Shown: positions 40,034 through 49,042, numbered from the stretch's first letter. The stretch is 64,000 bases of DNA from Veronia pacifica (GCF_001707825.1 NZ_LYBM01000017.1:32504-96503); one strand, 5' to 3'. Numbers and translations are program-made. The notes: generated from the letters alone by a model not told the origin.

Positions 40034-41446
40034 ATGAAAAAGTCGGCCTTCGCACTTTCCCCCATCTTTTTAGGTCTCATGCTTGCAAGTCAGGTCGGTG
40101 TCGCATCGACGTTTAGGCCCTATTCCACCCCAGTAGACTGCCCTGATATGGAAGAGTTTGAAAACGCTCAATGTTTCAATCTTACGGTGCCGGCGGACTA
40201 TGACCACATCGACCCTGTTGTGCCTGACGTTGTTGATCTTTTCTATAGTGTAAGCCCGGTAAAAAATCCAAACGAACGGTCTGGTGCACTGCTGATGAAC
40301 TTCGGTGGTCCGGGTATGCCTGCTTCTTCTGAAGCCGCGGTCATGGTCCAGGATCTGAAAGAAAGTCATGAAAGAAGACCGGAGATTGGATATGACGAGC
40401 TCAATGAACATTTTGACATCATCGGTTTAGATCCAAGAGGAACGGGAGGCAGTGCTTTTGCAGAAGCATTCGGAGAGTGCGCATATTCAGAGCAGGGATG
40501 TCTGTCGACCTTTGAGTCACTGGCCCCCTATATGGGGACTAACACCGCCGCCAAAGATATGGATGCGCTGAGACAGGTATTGGGTGAGGACAAAATAAGT
40601 TTCATTGGTTACTCGTACGGCACCCGTATTGGTACTGTTTATGCCGATATGTACCCTGAGCATGTAGAGAAATTGATCCTTGATTCGGCAATGCATCCTG
40701 AAAAAACACAGGCTGACGATCTTTATTTCTCAAGTTTAGAGGCGTTTGAGCAGGTAATGCGTTTTCGTCTGGCTGAAGCTGGGCGCAACGTGAATGCAGA
40801 CATGCAGAAACTGAAGGCATTGATTGCAGATTTTGACCATATTGAATGGTTTGTGACAACCGACGGCGAAAGAATACGACCTCACCACTTCTATAGTCTT
40901 CTGGGTGCAGTACGTTCTGTAGACATTGATGAAACATGGGAAGCGGTTAAGCAACCCTTGTTTAGCCTCCTTGATCAGGATCTGGGTGCTGCCTTTGTTG
41001 TTGTTACTGAATCCTTGATTGAAAGGAAACACGAAGAGCTTGAGGAATGGAAGAAACATTACAATGCTGTTCGTCGCGCTGTTACCTGTACCGATGAGCA
41101 TTCTGGTAAACCGATGACAGAAAAACAGTTCAGGAATAAATCGGGTATCTTCGGCTCATATGTGTTCAATCACGAGGCCAATATGTGTCACGGATGGTCA
41201 GCAATCACGGATCCGGTTGTTATCCCTGCGGATTTGGGCTCAAAGCTTAACGCTGACAATGTGATGGTCGTAGGAGCGAAGAATGACCCGGAGACGCCTT
41301 TTTACTGGAGTCAGGCAATGCGAAGCATCTTTGGTGATAGCGCAGTATTCCACGAAATTGATCAAAAAGTGGAGCATGGTCTGATTTTTTCTTTCAACCC
41401 TAATCCAGAGTTGGACAAAGCAGCGATCGAATTTTTGCTTCGTTGA
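40034..41446 (+). CDS. Secreted alpha/beta hydrolase, TAP/S33 peptidase family
   Basis: A 470-residue exported protein with a signal peptide (to about VGVAS) and a prolyl/tripeptidyl aminopeptidase-like fold. The oxyanion region MNFGGPGMP, the nucleophile Ser194 in GYSYGTRIG, the Asp in GAKNDPETP and the His in KVEHGLIF give a complete triad. Six Cys residues suggest disulfides. TAP-type enzymes release peptides from N-termini in the periplasm or medium. AAGGAATACCC precedes the ATG; a strong terminator follows. Confidence 0.9.
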   Translation: MKKSAFALSPIFLGLMLASQVGVASTFRPYSTPVDCPDMEEFENAQCFNLTVPADYDHIDPVVPDVVDLFYSVSPVKNPNERSGALLMNFGGPGMPASSEAAVMVQDLKESHERRPEIGYDELNEHFDIIGLDPRGTGGSAFAEAFGECAYSEQGCLSTFESLAPYMGTNTAAKDMDALRQVLGEDKISFIGYSYGTRIGTVYADMYPEHVEKLILDSAMHPEKTQADDLYFSSLEAFEQVMRFRLAEAGRNVNADMQKLKALIADFDHIEWFVTTDGERIRPHHFYSLLGAVRSVDIDETWEAVKQPLFSLLDQDLGAAFVVVTESLIERKHEELEEWKKHYNAVRRAVTCTDEHSGKPMTEKQFRNKSGIFGSYVFNHEANMCHGWSAITDPVVIPADLGSKLNADNVMVVGAKNDPETPFYWSQAMRSIFGDSAVFHEIDQKVEHGLIFSFNPNPELDKAAIEFLLR

Positions 41447-41509
41447 GCATGACGGATAAATTAATTATCTCGACATAGCACCAAGCGGCTATTTCGCTGT
41501 TCATAAATT

Positions 41510-41540
41510 AGGGCCGATCCACTGGGTTGGCCCTTTTTTA
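41510..41540 (+). terminator. Terminator of the TAP-type hydrolase gene
   Basis: AGGGCCGATCC and GGGTTGGCCCT form an 11-bp stem (two G-T pairs) around a 3-base loop, followed by six T. The rest of the 419-bp gap 41447-41865 holds two copies of the hairpin repeat described below. Confidence 0.9.
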
Positions 41541-41605
41541 CGTAAAATCTGTCTGTTAATACAGGACGTTAGCACCTGTGTTAGCTACCTAAAAGATACA
41601 GTGTG

Positions 41606-41637
41606 TTGAGCTTTTGAGTTATGGGTGGTCAAAAGCT
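41606..41637 (+). repeat. Dispersed hairpin repeat, copy 1
   Basis: TTGAGCTTTTGAGTTATGGG followed by TGGTCAAAAGCT. This copy forms a perfect inverted repeat: GAGCTTTTGA and TCAAAAGCTC around an 11-base loop containing GGGTGG. It is one of five same-strand copies in 2.1 kb. Confidence 0.8.
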
Positions 41638-41702
41638 CATTTAGCTGCGCAAAAAAATATTTATCAATAGATTCATGTGTTTGTTTTATCAGCTTCAGCG
41701 TT

Positions 41703-41734
41703 TTGACCTTTTGGGTTACAGGTGGTCAGATGCT
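41703..41734 (+). repeat. Dispersed hairpin repeat, copy 2
   Basis: TTGACCTTTTGGGTTACAGG followed by TGGTCAGATGCT; the right arm has diverged (CAGATG for CAAAAG), weakening the hairpin. Intergenic, before the GNAT gene. Confidence 0.75.
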
Positions 41735-41865
41735 TTTTAGGGGGAGCAATAGATGATTCTTCGACCCACGACTCAACCGTCTCAATACCCGATATCCCAG
41801 CTCTTCTTCTGTACCTATAGTGTTCTCATTATTTTTATCTCTACCGAGCAGGGGGCAGTTATTGT

Positions 41866-42327
41866 ATGCAAATTATTGAGTTAGACCCAGAATCAGAGGA
41901 TGTGCTGGCATTGATTGAGGATATCGATGCGTTAATGCATTCGCTTTATCCCGCCGAGAGTAACCAGCTATTATCGATTGAAGAATTAAAGGGCAAAGAT
42001 GTCCATTTTATTGGTATCAAGAAAGATAATGATGTGCTGGGGTGTGGAGCATTAGTACGTAAAAACAATGATGGTGTCTATGGCGAATTGAAGCGAATTT
42101 ACGTCAAGCCGGAGTGTCGGGGACAGGGGATATCAAGGTCGATAGTCAGCGCGCTGATACACTATGCCAGACAAGAAGTCCTTCCTTTTATAAGGCTGGA
42201 GACGGGCATCAAGCAAATGGAAGCTATCTATTTGTATGAAAGTCTGGGCTTTAAAAAAAGACGAGAGTTTGGCAGCTATGTTCACGATCCATTGAGTATT
42301 TATATGGAGCTGAGCATAGAGCGATAA
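41866..42327 (+). CDS. GNAT family N-acetyltransferase
   Basis: A 153-residue acetyltransferase. The acetyl-CoA loop is seen in ELKRIYVKPECRGQGISRSIVSALI (motif A, R-x-x-G-x-G/S), and the C-terminal LYESLGFKKRREFGSY is motif B. The N-terminal part (MQIIELDPESEDVLALIEDI) resembles YhbS/PhnO-like enzymes that act on small amines or antibiotics, but the substrate is not predictable. Flanked on both sides by the hairpin repeat. Confidence 0.9.
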   Translation: MQIIELDPESEDVLALIEDIDALMHSLYPAESNQLLSIEELKGKDVHFIGIKKDNDVLGCGALVRKNNDGVYGELKRIYVKPECRGQGISRSIVSALIHYARQEVLPFIRLETGIKQMEAIYLYESLGFKKRREFGSYVHDPLSIYMELSIER

Positions 42328-42413
42328 AGTGCCTGTCAGACAGCTAATGGTGCTCCCGGCGAGCATGCTTACCGAGCTATTTCGTGAAGAGAAGTGATAC
42401 TGGCTGACACCTT

Positions 42414-42446
42414 ATCGACCTTTTGGGTTACTGGTGGTCAAAAGCT
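42414..42446 (+). repeat. Dispersed hairpin repeat, copy 3
   Basis: ATCGACCTTTTGGGTTACTG followed by GTGGTCAAAAGCT; CTTTTG and CAAAAG can pair. The identity with copy 4 extends upstream through ACACCTTATCGACC. Confidence 0.8.
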
Positions 42447-42517
42447 ATTTAAGCTCAGTACAGAAAATTATTACTGGTACTGACAGCGACTTGTTTTGTG
42501 GCTGTGTTTGCGTCCTT

Positions 42518-42709
42518 TTACCGCGACTGAGTGTTTATTTGCGACAGCCTTCTGCCCAGCTCTTTTTGCAAGTTGAGTTTTGCATATGGCTTCATTGACT
42601 TCCATTTCTGGCATTCCTGACGGGTGCGGCCACAGCCATGACACCAGCCCTTAGGGCCAGAGAAATCGCACAAATCAACACAGGGGCTCTTTTGCTTTTT
42701 CACTGGCAT
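42518..42709 (-). CDS. DUF1289 Cys-rich small protein
   Basis: A 63-residue protein with the DUF1289 pattern SPCVDLCDFSGPKGWCHGCGRT, four Cys likely to bind a metal (Fe-S or zinc). The ATG at 42709, preceded by GCGAGGA, is chosen over a longer frame. The conserved CxGCxRT region is present. Function unknown. It lies 16 bp downstream of the gene at 42726, same strand, so the pair may be one transcript. Confidence 0.85.
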   Translation of the reverse strand: MPVKKQKSPCVDLCDFSGPKGWCHGCGRTRQECQKWKSMKPYAKLNLQKELGRRLSQINTQSR

Positions 42710-42725
42710 TCCTCGCTTTTTTCTT

Positions 42726-43163
42726 TTACAGCTCAGATAACACCTTATCGACACTGTGTTCAAGTTGTCTGAGCCTGTTTAACTCCTCAAAGATTCTCTG
42801 TTCAAGGCCCTTGGTGTTAAGTGGCATTGAGCGTTGGCAAATATCGTAGCCTTTGCCAGAGATCTTATAACCTTTCCAACTCTCTATGCGACGTCTCTCG
42901 TATGCTAAAAACGCCTCAATAAACGCTGACTGTTCAGGGCAGTCTTCTTCTGCGTGCATGCATACCGGAAAGGCTTTCTGCTTTATCTGAGGTGCTTCGA
43001 TATAGGTCTCAAAGTGAATGCCACCTTGATTCTGGTTGTGCCAGTTTTCCTTGTAGAGTTGCAGATAAGGACCACGATTATAGATCTCCCAGCCATCTTC
43101 AAACCAACTCGCCTGTGTCAGCATTTTTTCGAGATTGCGGAAAATTGCTTTTATATCTTTCAT
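42726..43163 (-). CDS. Hypothetical protein upstream of the DUF1289 gene
   Basis: A 145-residue soluble, mixed alpha/beta protein with aromatic-rich N-terminal half (ASWFEDGWEIYNRGPYLQLYK) and a helical, charged C-terminus. No signal peptide, no family recognised with confidence. Paired with the DUF1289 gene. The 570 bp to its right (43164-43734) carry two repeat copies and a hairpin but no convincing gene. Confidence 0.75.
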   Translation of the reverse strand: MKDIKAIFRNLEKMLTQASWFEDGWEIYNRGPYLQLYKENWHNQNQGGIHFETYIEAPQIKQKAFPVCMHAEEDCPEQSAFIEAFLAYERRRIESWKGYKISGKGYDICQRSMPLNTKGLEQRIFEELNRLRQLEHSVDKVLSEL

Positions 43164-43518
43164 AAACCCTGCTCGCTTGGATCATTAGAAAATCAGATGG
43201 TTTAGACGAGTCAACGTGCAAATACGTTTGAGTGAAACCGCAACTTCATCTGATAAATAGGGCAGCGATGTCTTTATCACTCTCACATTAAACGCCTGAT
43301 TCCGTCCTTGGCAATGCTAAGCCATTTATAAAAACAATGCGGAAAATGATTGATACTTTAGTGTTAAATCAGCACGTTAAAATAGACTCAATGTCTTTTT
43401 CTGGTGTTTTGTTTCAAGGGTGATACGTTTCAAAGGGATGCGGAGAAAGATAATCCCTTTCAAAAGGAACCATATGATTCAATTCAGGGATGGTCTGCCC
43501 GCTCCCTATGAACACCTT

Positions 43519-43551
43519 ATCGACCTTTTGGGTTGCTGGTGGTCAAAAGCT
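43519..43551 (+). repeat. Dispersed hairpin repeat, copy 4
   Basis: ATCGACCTTTTGGGTTGCTG followed by GTGGTCAAAAGCT; identical to copy 3 except one base in the loop, with extended upstream identity. Confidence 0.8.
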
Positions 43552-43619
43552 ATCAGAGATGTACGTGTGATAGTTAACATACAGAAAATAATGGGGATTA
43601 TCAGGTTTCGTTGATCGAT

Positions 43620-43651
43620 TTGACCTTTGGGGTTATGGGTGGTCAAAAGCT
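43620..43651 (+). repeat. Dispersed hairpin repeat, copy 5
   Basis: TTGACCTTTGGGGTTATGGG followed by TGGTCAAAAGCT; 68 bp after copy 4 and 15 bp before a separate GC hairpin at the protease 3' end. Confidence 0.8.
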
Positions 43652-43666
43652 CCTAAAGGTGAATAT

Positions 43667-43687
43667 AGAGGCGGTTTTACCGCCTCT
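43667..43687 (-). terminator. GC hairpin downstream of the metalloprotease
   Basis: AGAGGCGGT and ACCGCCTCT form a perfect 9-bp stem with a 3-base loop, 48 bp after the protease stop. No T run follows on the minus strand, so termination strength is uncertain. Confidence 0.55.
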
Positions 43688-43734
43688 CTCTGTTACATGG
43701 TGATGGGTTATCACTGCGTTAGCAATACGTGTCA

Positions 43735-45504
43735 CTAGCCCTGACAGACGATCAGTGAGCCCTTGTCCACCACCTTTACCAGGTTCTTTTTGTAGCTTGT
43801 CGGTATATTGACCGCGACAGGTTCACCCGTTTCATGGGAAAGGCCAACCTGAGAACCGTACTTCAAAAACTTATTTTGAAAGGAAATCATCGCTGAGCTT
43901 TTGAACGGTTGCAGCATCCCCAGCGTCATGCCTTTTTCCTGACAAATATTTTCAGCTTGCTGCGGCGTGAACAGTGCGTTCTGTTCAACAAACGTATTAT
44001 TCTCATCCAGTGTGTACTCTTTGAAAGAGTAAACAAACTGATCATTGTCGTGGCGGTATCCCAGGGCATTGGAGTAATTCAGTATTAGGTTTGACTGTTG
44101 ATAGAAGTCTTCACTGCTACCACCGATAAACACCAAGGAGGTCGGCGCTTTTTCTTTCGATGAAATGGCGCTGCTCGGTTTGTCAAAGAATAGGCTCACC
44201 GTGCTGGCAGCATTTGGCTGAGTATTGACCTTCTCCAGCGTCTGAGCGTGCAGGGCAGGGATGTTGTCGAAGACATAGGTGTTGCCGTCTGCAACAACAC
44301 GGCTTGCCTGCAGCTCAACAGTTTGGCCGTCGATATCATTAAAGGTGGCCCGGTTCAGTGTCATGCTGTCTGTGGTAAGCAGCATAAACTTATCAATACT
44401 CCGGCTGGATGCCTCGGTGCCCTCTTTATCCAGAAGCTGCAATACGACTTCAACTTCATTACCCAGATCCTTGGTGTTGTGCATTACTGCCAGAGTTGGT
44501 GTCGTTTGTTCAACAATGCCATCAACATAAAAGTTATCCCAGTACTGGTTAACAAACTCACCGGTTTTCGCAGGATAGCCATAGGTCATGCCACCTTTAT
44601 GGCCAAAGCCATGGTTGTGCATTTTTTCATGCATATACGTGGTTTTAGGACTCGTTGCCCCTTCTCTGAATAGCCTGAAATCACGAACACTCAGCCAGCC
44701 ATTATTGGTCGTCGCGAGGCCATTTGCGGCTCTTGTGAGCATGGTGTATTTCGCTAAAGGTTTATTGGCGAGCATGCTGATGTGTTTTACCGTATTGCTG
44801 GCGTTATCACGTGCGATATATGAGATATAGTCATCAGACGGAGACAGGGCTAGAGCACGCTTGTGTCTGGTGTTGTGGGCCTCACACCACTCTTCCTCGT
44901 GGTATTGACGGCTGTAAAGAGAAAAACGAGACATGTACTGCTCAATAAAATCGACAAATTCGTAATTATAAGTGTAGTTATTGAACACCTGCTTTAGACC
45001 GCGCATCTCTTTTTCGTATTGATAGACGTTATGTGCAGTTGGCATCGCAAACTTATCTTTATGTGGCTTGATGTCGACATATTCGCGGACGTTTGCTTTG
45101 AAGAAAGGCTGCTCTTCTACGAAATGCGCGTTAGAGATAGGGTCTTGGGTAACACCGGAGACATCAAGATCAAGACGGGTAAACGGAGCAACGACATTGT
45201 TAACTCTAATGATCTTGTCGTTGACCTGTATTAGCGGTCGGTTCAGGTATCTCGGTGAGTGATTGACCAGTGAGATCCCAGCCGATGAACGAAGAACAAT
45301 ATCAACATCATCAAGATCATATCCGTTAAAGTAGTAACGAGAAATATCGTGAATATCTGTATCTGCCACCGTCACTGAAAAGTCTGATGAATGCAATGCC
45401 ATTGGTGCTAAGAGACTTGCATTTTGGTTGTGAGGAGAGGCATGAACGCCAACACTGATCAGTGATGCAGAAAGCGTGAGAAGTGTAGATAACGTCTTTT
45501 TCAT
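43735..45504 (-). CDS. Secreted metzincin-type zinc metalloprotease, M66 (StcE/TagA)-like
   Basis: A 589-residue exported protein with a signal peptide (1-22). Residues 292-302, HEKMHNHGFGH, match HExxHxxGxxH, the metzincin zinc site, and Met306 in GGMTYGYP is a likely Met-turn. The zinc-site spacing and wording resemble the M66 mucinases StcE and TagA (HEVGHNYGLGH), though the rest is not clearly similar to me. A C-terminal domain of about 200 residues has only a few Cys. Probably secreted to act on host or environmental glycoproteins; substrate unknown. Divergent from the iron-linked lipoprotein at 45991. Confidence 0.75.
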   Translation of the reverse strand: MKKTLSTLLTLSASLISVGVHASPHNQNASLLAPMALHSSDFSVTVADTDIHDISRYYFNGYDLDDVDIVLRSSAGISLVNHSPRYLNRPLIQVNDKIIRVNNVVAPFTRLDLDVSGVTQDPISNAHFVEEQPFFKANVREYVDIKPHKDKFAMPTAHNVYQYEKEMRGLKQVFNNYTYNYEFVDFIEQYMSRFSLYSRQYHEEEWCEAHNTRHKRALALSPSDDYISYIARDNASNTVKHISMLANKPLAKYTMLTRAANGLATTNNGWLSVRDFRLFREGATSPKTTYMHEKMHNHGFGHKGGMTYGYPAKTGEFVNQYWDNFYVDGIVEQTTPTLAVMHNTKDLGNEVEVVLQLLDKEGTEASSRSIDKFMLLTTDSMTLNRATFNDIDGQTVELQASRVVADGNTYVFDNIPALHAQTLEKVNTQPNAASTVSLFFDKPSSAISSKEKAPTSLVFIGGSSEDFYQQSNLILNYSNALGYRHDNDQFVYSFKEYTLDENNTFVEQNALFTPQQAENICQEKGMTLGMLQPFKSSAMISFQNKFLKYGSQVGLSHETGEPVAVNIPTSYKKNLVKVVDKGSLIVCQG

Positions 45505-45934
45505 AGTAAAAACAGTCCTTGTATGTATATTCCCCCGTCATTCTATATGTCTAATATTTAATGCAATATAATATTTATAATGTCTGCGATGCTAGTCTTC
45601 AATAATATATTAAATTGTTAGTTTTCATGGTTAACAATGTAACCAAATGATTATCAGTGAGTTGTGATTACTTTCCCACCTCTGTATTTCTATTCTTTCG
45701 AAGTATCGGTACTTCTCGATGTAATAGGCGGTTGATAAGGATTCCCCTTCGGTAACGAAAGGGTTAGCGGATGATGCTTGCAGAACAGTTTTCATCGCGA
45801 GCCAACGCGAGTAGTCAGGTTCATCTTTAATCCGGTTTTTTGCACGATACCTCTTTAAATCAGAATGTTAGTGCTGCTGTCCATTAAATGAACCATAAAT
45901 CTCTTAAATTTTATCTATTCTCCAAATTGATATT

Positions 45935-45953
45935 GATAACCGTTATCATTATC
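45935..45953 (+). promoter_or_regulatory. Fur box before the lipoprotein gene
   Basis: GATAACCGTTATCATTATC matches 15 of 19 positions of the Fur consensus GATAATGATAATCATTATC. It ends 37 bp before the GTG start at 45991, where it would cover a promoter. The rest of the 486-bp gap 45505-45990 is AT-rich, with a small hairpin near 45750 and no gene. Confidence 0.8.
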
Positions 45954-45990
45954 ATGCTCGAAAAGTTTATTGATACAAGAAAGAGCGAAA

Positions 45991-47367
45991 GTGAAAAATA
46001 TAAGTCTATCTATATGTGTATTGATGGCATTAACTGCTTGTAATTTTGATAAAAATGGAGAAAAAACAGAGATAGAGGTGCCGGAGCCTGCTGTGACTGT
46101 TGCTGCATTCACCACCAAACCTCAGTTTAAGCTCAACAGTTTAACTAGCAGCAAAACCGACCAGCTTGAGTTTAACTTCAGTAAAAGCGTCGATATTGAA
46201 CTTGATGTCTATGACAAAGACGACAATTCGATTTTTCAATACGCCAGTGCCGAACCAACATCTGAATACACACTTAATATCGGAAGAGAGTCCGTGGGCA
46301 CACTTTTGGACCATGGCACATACCACTATAGTCTGACGATATCTCGCAACGGACAATCTGAAACACGACATGGTGAGTTCACCAAGGGCATTCGTTTAAT
46401 CAAGCAATTTGATAACAAAGTCTCTGACATTTCCGTTTCAAATGGTCAGTTGTATGTGGCTACGGGTGACTATATGCGCCTTGTGGAAGTCCATAAAGTT
46501 GATACTCGTGATGGCCAGATATCAACACTTAACATTGACCCAAACCAGCTGCCAAAGCCTATTTATGATATGAAAGTCCATGGTAATTCGCTTTTCTTGG
46601 CTGGTCGTAAAAGCCAATGGATGGGTGGAAACCTGCTCACCAGTTACTCTTTGGTCGATCAAAGCCTCACTGTTCTTGAAAGTGATCTGGCATGTAAAAC
46701 AACAACCGATGACGAATGCTCAGCGGTTTTCAGCCTGCAGCCGAAAGACGATGCTCTATACATTGGTACTTCCAATGGCCTCTATGTAAAACATGGTGAA
46801 AAGTATTCAAAAGTCACTGATACAGGTTTAGACAGCGAGTCAGACATCAAGACTCAGTTTGTTGACCAACAAGGCAGGCTTTGGATTGGCTCTATGGCTA
46901 AGGGAGGTGTTGCGGTCAAAGACAATGGACAGTGGCAAGCCTTCACTGAGCAAAATAGTGGTTTACCAGCTGGTGGCTTTATGGACTTTAGCCAAACGCC
47001 ATCGGGCGACATTCTTATGGCTGGAAATATTAATGGCTTGGTAAAGTACAATCCCGGCACTCAAGTCTGGAATCACTTTACACCCGCCAATTCTGATGTC
47101 CTTGACCATAACCTCGTCTCTGTTGCTTACCGCAATGGCGTACTAATCGGCTCCCATGATTTCGGGGTTGCCAAGTCTCAAAACTTATCGCAATGGCAGG
47201 TGAGTGATAACACGAACTCGGCGATGTTAACCATTAGTACGGATGCATGCGAGTTTGATCCAAACTCAGTAATGTGTAAGCAAGTGATTGTGGTGGAAAG
47301 AATGGTTACCGATGCTGAGGGTCGTGTGTTCGCTGCGATAGGTAAAGGCATTTACGAGCTCTACTGA
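45991..47367 (+). CDS. Beta-propeller lipoprotein, probably iron-regulated
   Basis: A 458-residue protein starting at a GTG (45991) with a short signal and lipobox (LMALTAC, Cys17). Repeated segments such as LYVATGDYMRLVEV, LYIGTSNGLYVKHG, LWIGSMAKGGVAV and ILMAGNINGLVKY resemble the reg_prop propeller blades of two-component sensors, following an N-terminal Ig-like domain of about 110 residues. It is predicted to be anchored in the outer membrane or periplasm. A Fur box just upstream suggests expression in low iron, perhaps as a surface or uptake accessory factor. Confidence 0.75.
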   Translation: MKNISLSICVLMALTACNFDKNGEKTEIEVPEPAVTVAAFTTKPQFKLNSLTSSKTDQLEFNFSKSVDIELDVYDKDDNSIFQYASAEPTSEYTLNIGRESVGTLLDHGTYHYSLTISRNGQSETRHGEFTKGIRLIKQFDNKVSDISVSNGQLYVATGDYMRLVEVHKVDTRDGQISTLNIDPNQLPKPIYDMKVHGNSLFLAGRKSQWMGGNLLTSYSLVDQSLTVLESDLACKTTTDDECSAVFSLQPKDDALYIGTSNGLYVKHGEKYSKVTDTGLDSESDIKTQFVDQQGRLWIGSMAKGGVAVKDNGQWQAFTEQNSGLPAGGFMDFSQTPSGDILMAGNINGLVKYNPGTQVWNHFTPANSDVLDHNLVSVAYRNGVLIGSHDFGVAKSQNLSQWQVSDNTNSAMLTISTDACEFDPNSVMCKQVIVVERMVTDAEGRVFAAIGKGIYELY

Positions 47368-47385
47368 TAAATTGTAAATTGACTG

Positions 47386-47412
47386 AATAAGGCAGGGTGT
47401 TCCTGCCTTATT
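47386..47412 (+). terminator. Terminator of the lipoprotein gene
   Basis: AATAAGGCAGG and CCTGCCTTATT form an 11-bp perfect stem with a 5-base loop. The 380-bp gap up to the flagellin stop (47368-47747) is otherwise AT-rich, with no credible gene. Confidence 0.8.
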
Positions 47413-47747
47413 GCTACTATTTCGATTCGAACCTGCGTCAGCTCTTTTAAAATGGTGGGTATGGTCCACTATCAATGATTAACTTTTTACAAGTATTTTA
47501 AGCGTTGAAAAATAATAGAAAACCTCATCCATTAGGTGTTTCAAGATATATTAAAAATAAAATTTCCTAGAGGAAGGATAAGTTTTTATTCACGGCTAAA
47601 AAAGTTATTAGTATTATTGGGGCGCTTGCAATGAAAAACTTAAAGAAGCATTTTTTATTTAAGATTTAATGTGTTTCTTAATCTAAACCAAAATGTTGGT
47701 TTCTCAATTATCGTATCCATTTTCTTAATTATGATCAGTGAAAATTG

Positions 47748-48971
47748 TCAGCTAAGTTGTGCCATAATTTGAAGACGATTAGTAGGTAAGTTTTTAGCCT
47801 GAGACAAAATAGCTGATGAAGCATTCTGTAATATGGAATGTTTAGCATATTTTGTTGTTTCTTTTGCCAAGTCTGTATTGATAATTTTACTTTTTGCTGT
47901 TTCGATATTTATTTGATTCTCAGCAAGGTTATGTAAACTGTGGTCCAGTTTATTCTGGATCGCTGCGATTTTAGAACGTTCTTCATCTAAATGACGTATC
48001 GCTCCGTCAGCCGCATTAATGGTATTTTGTGCATCGCCGATAGTATTTACGTTGAAATCTTTCATGTAATAATCAGCATCATCAATAATATGGCCTTGAG
48101 CCCTAAGTTCGCCGCCATTTGTCTGAATGCTTAGGGCAAATGATTCATTACCCTCGTAAGTGCTGTTGTCATAAGCGTAGACCCGGACCAAGAATGAATC
48201 ACCACCGCCTTCGGAGGGAATGAGATAGTTCCCATAGTACTTTGTTGCGCCCCATGTATTCCCTCCATCGTAGGATGCATCCCAATTTCCATAATCACTG
48301 CCGTATGTCGCGGTGTCGCTTGGAATGTTCAATGCAATCCAATTATCAGTAAGGGGGCCTCTTTCCACTTCCCATGTAAGATAATCTCCCTCTGCTGCAG
48401 CGGCGTCTCTAATACTGAAATAGCCGTTAGAGTTCTTGAACAGCTCAGGATTAGAGTTGATTGTCATTTTATCCAGCGTCAGGTCTGGCATTGTTATCGA
48501 CAGTCCTTCGCCTGCGTCAGTGCCCACTTGAAGTGTTTTGCTCCCAAATGAGCCATTGAGAAGCTTTTCACCGCCGAATGATGTTGTTTCAGATATCCGG
48601 TCTAACTCATCTTTAAGTGCTGTTATTTCCACTTGAATCGAATCACGTTCGCTCTGGCCCAGAGAGCCGTTAGATGCTCTTACAGCGAGCTCCCTGACAC
48701 GTTGAAATATGGATGTGGATTCTTCGATAGCGGCGTCTGCTACTTCAAGTATTGAGAGCCCTTCATTGATATTTCTAAAACTGACGTCCATGCCGGAGGC
48801 CTGGGAGTTGAGTCTATTAGAGAGCTGCAGGCCAGCGGCATCGTCACCCGCAGAATGTATCCGTTGGCCGGATGCAATTTTAGTGGATGATTCAGCAACC
48901 AAGTTTTGTTGTACCTTAATTTGGTTACTGAAAACGGATTGTTGAAAGCTGTTAAATATTATGCCAGACAT
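47748..48971 (-). CDS. Flagellin with a Calx-beta-like insert in the variable region
   Basis: A 407-residue flagellin. The N-terminal D0/D1 half is typical (SSTKIASGQRIHSAGDDAAG to SETTSFGGEKLLNGSF), and so is the C-terminal D1/D0 helix (NTINAADGAIRHLDEERSKI). Residues about 183-301 differ: IRDAAAAEGDYLTWEVERG, then DSFLVRVYAYDNSTYEGNES, then a closing GHIIDDAD, the pattern of Calx-beta domains (E-G-x-Y, acidic D-x-x-x-E-x-x-E-x-F, closing DDAD). In flagellins this place holds the surface-exposed D2/D3. It is alone, with no other flagellar genes nearby, and has a sigma-28 promoter. Confidence 0.9.
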   Translation of the reverse strand: MSGIIFNSFQQSVFSNQIKVQQNLVAESSTKIASGQRIHSAGDDAAGLQLSNRLNSQASGMDVSFRNINEGLSILEVADAAIEESTSIFQRVRELAVRASNGSLGQSERDSIQVEITALKDELDRISETTSFGGEKLLNGSFGSKTLQVGTDAGEGLSITMPDLTLDKMTINSNPELFKNSNGYFSIRDAAAAEGDYLTWEVERGPLTDNWIALNIPSDTATYGSDYGNWDASYDGGNTWGATKYYGNYLIPSEGGGDSFLVRVYAYDNSTYEGNESFALSIQTNGGELRAQGHIIDDADYYMKDFNVNTIGDAQNTINAADGAIRHLDEERSKIAAIQNKLDHSLHNLAENQINIETAKSKIINTDLAKETTKYAKHSILQNASSAILSQAKNLPTNRLQIMAQLS

Positions 48972-49042
48972 TCAATCACCTAAAAATAAGCCAATATTTT
49001 TTCGAATAGAAGACTTTTTAATTTTTACTGGTGTTGTACTGG

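Noticed and set aside
43420..43614. 64-codon frame MIRFKGMRRK
   Set aside because: It runs through hairpin repeat copy 4; intergenic repeats of this kind make chance frames.
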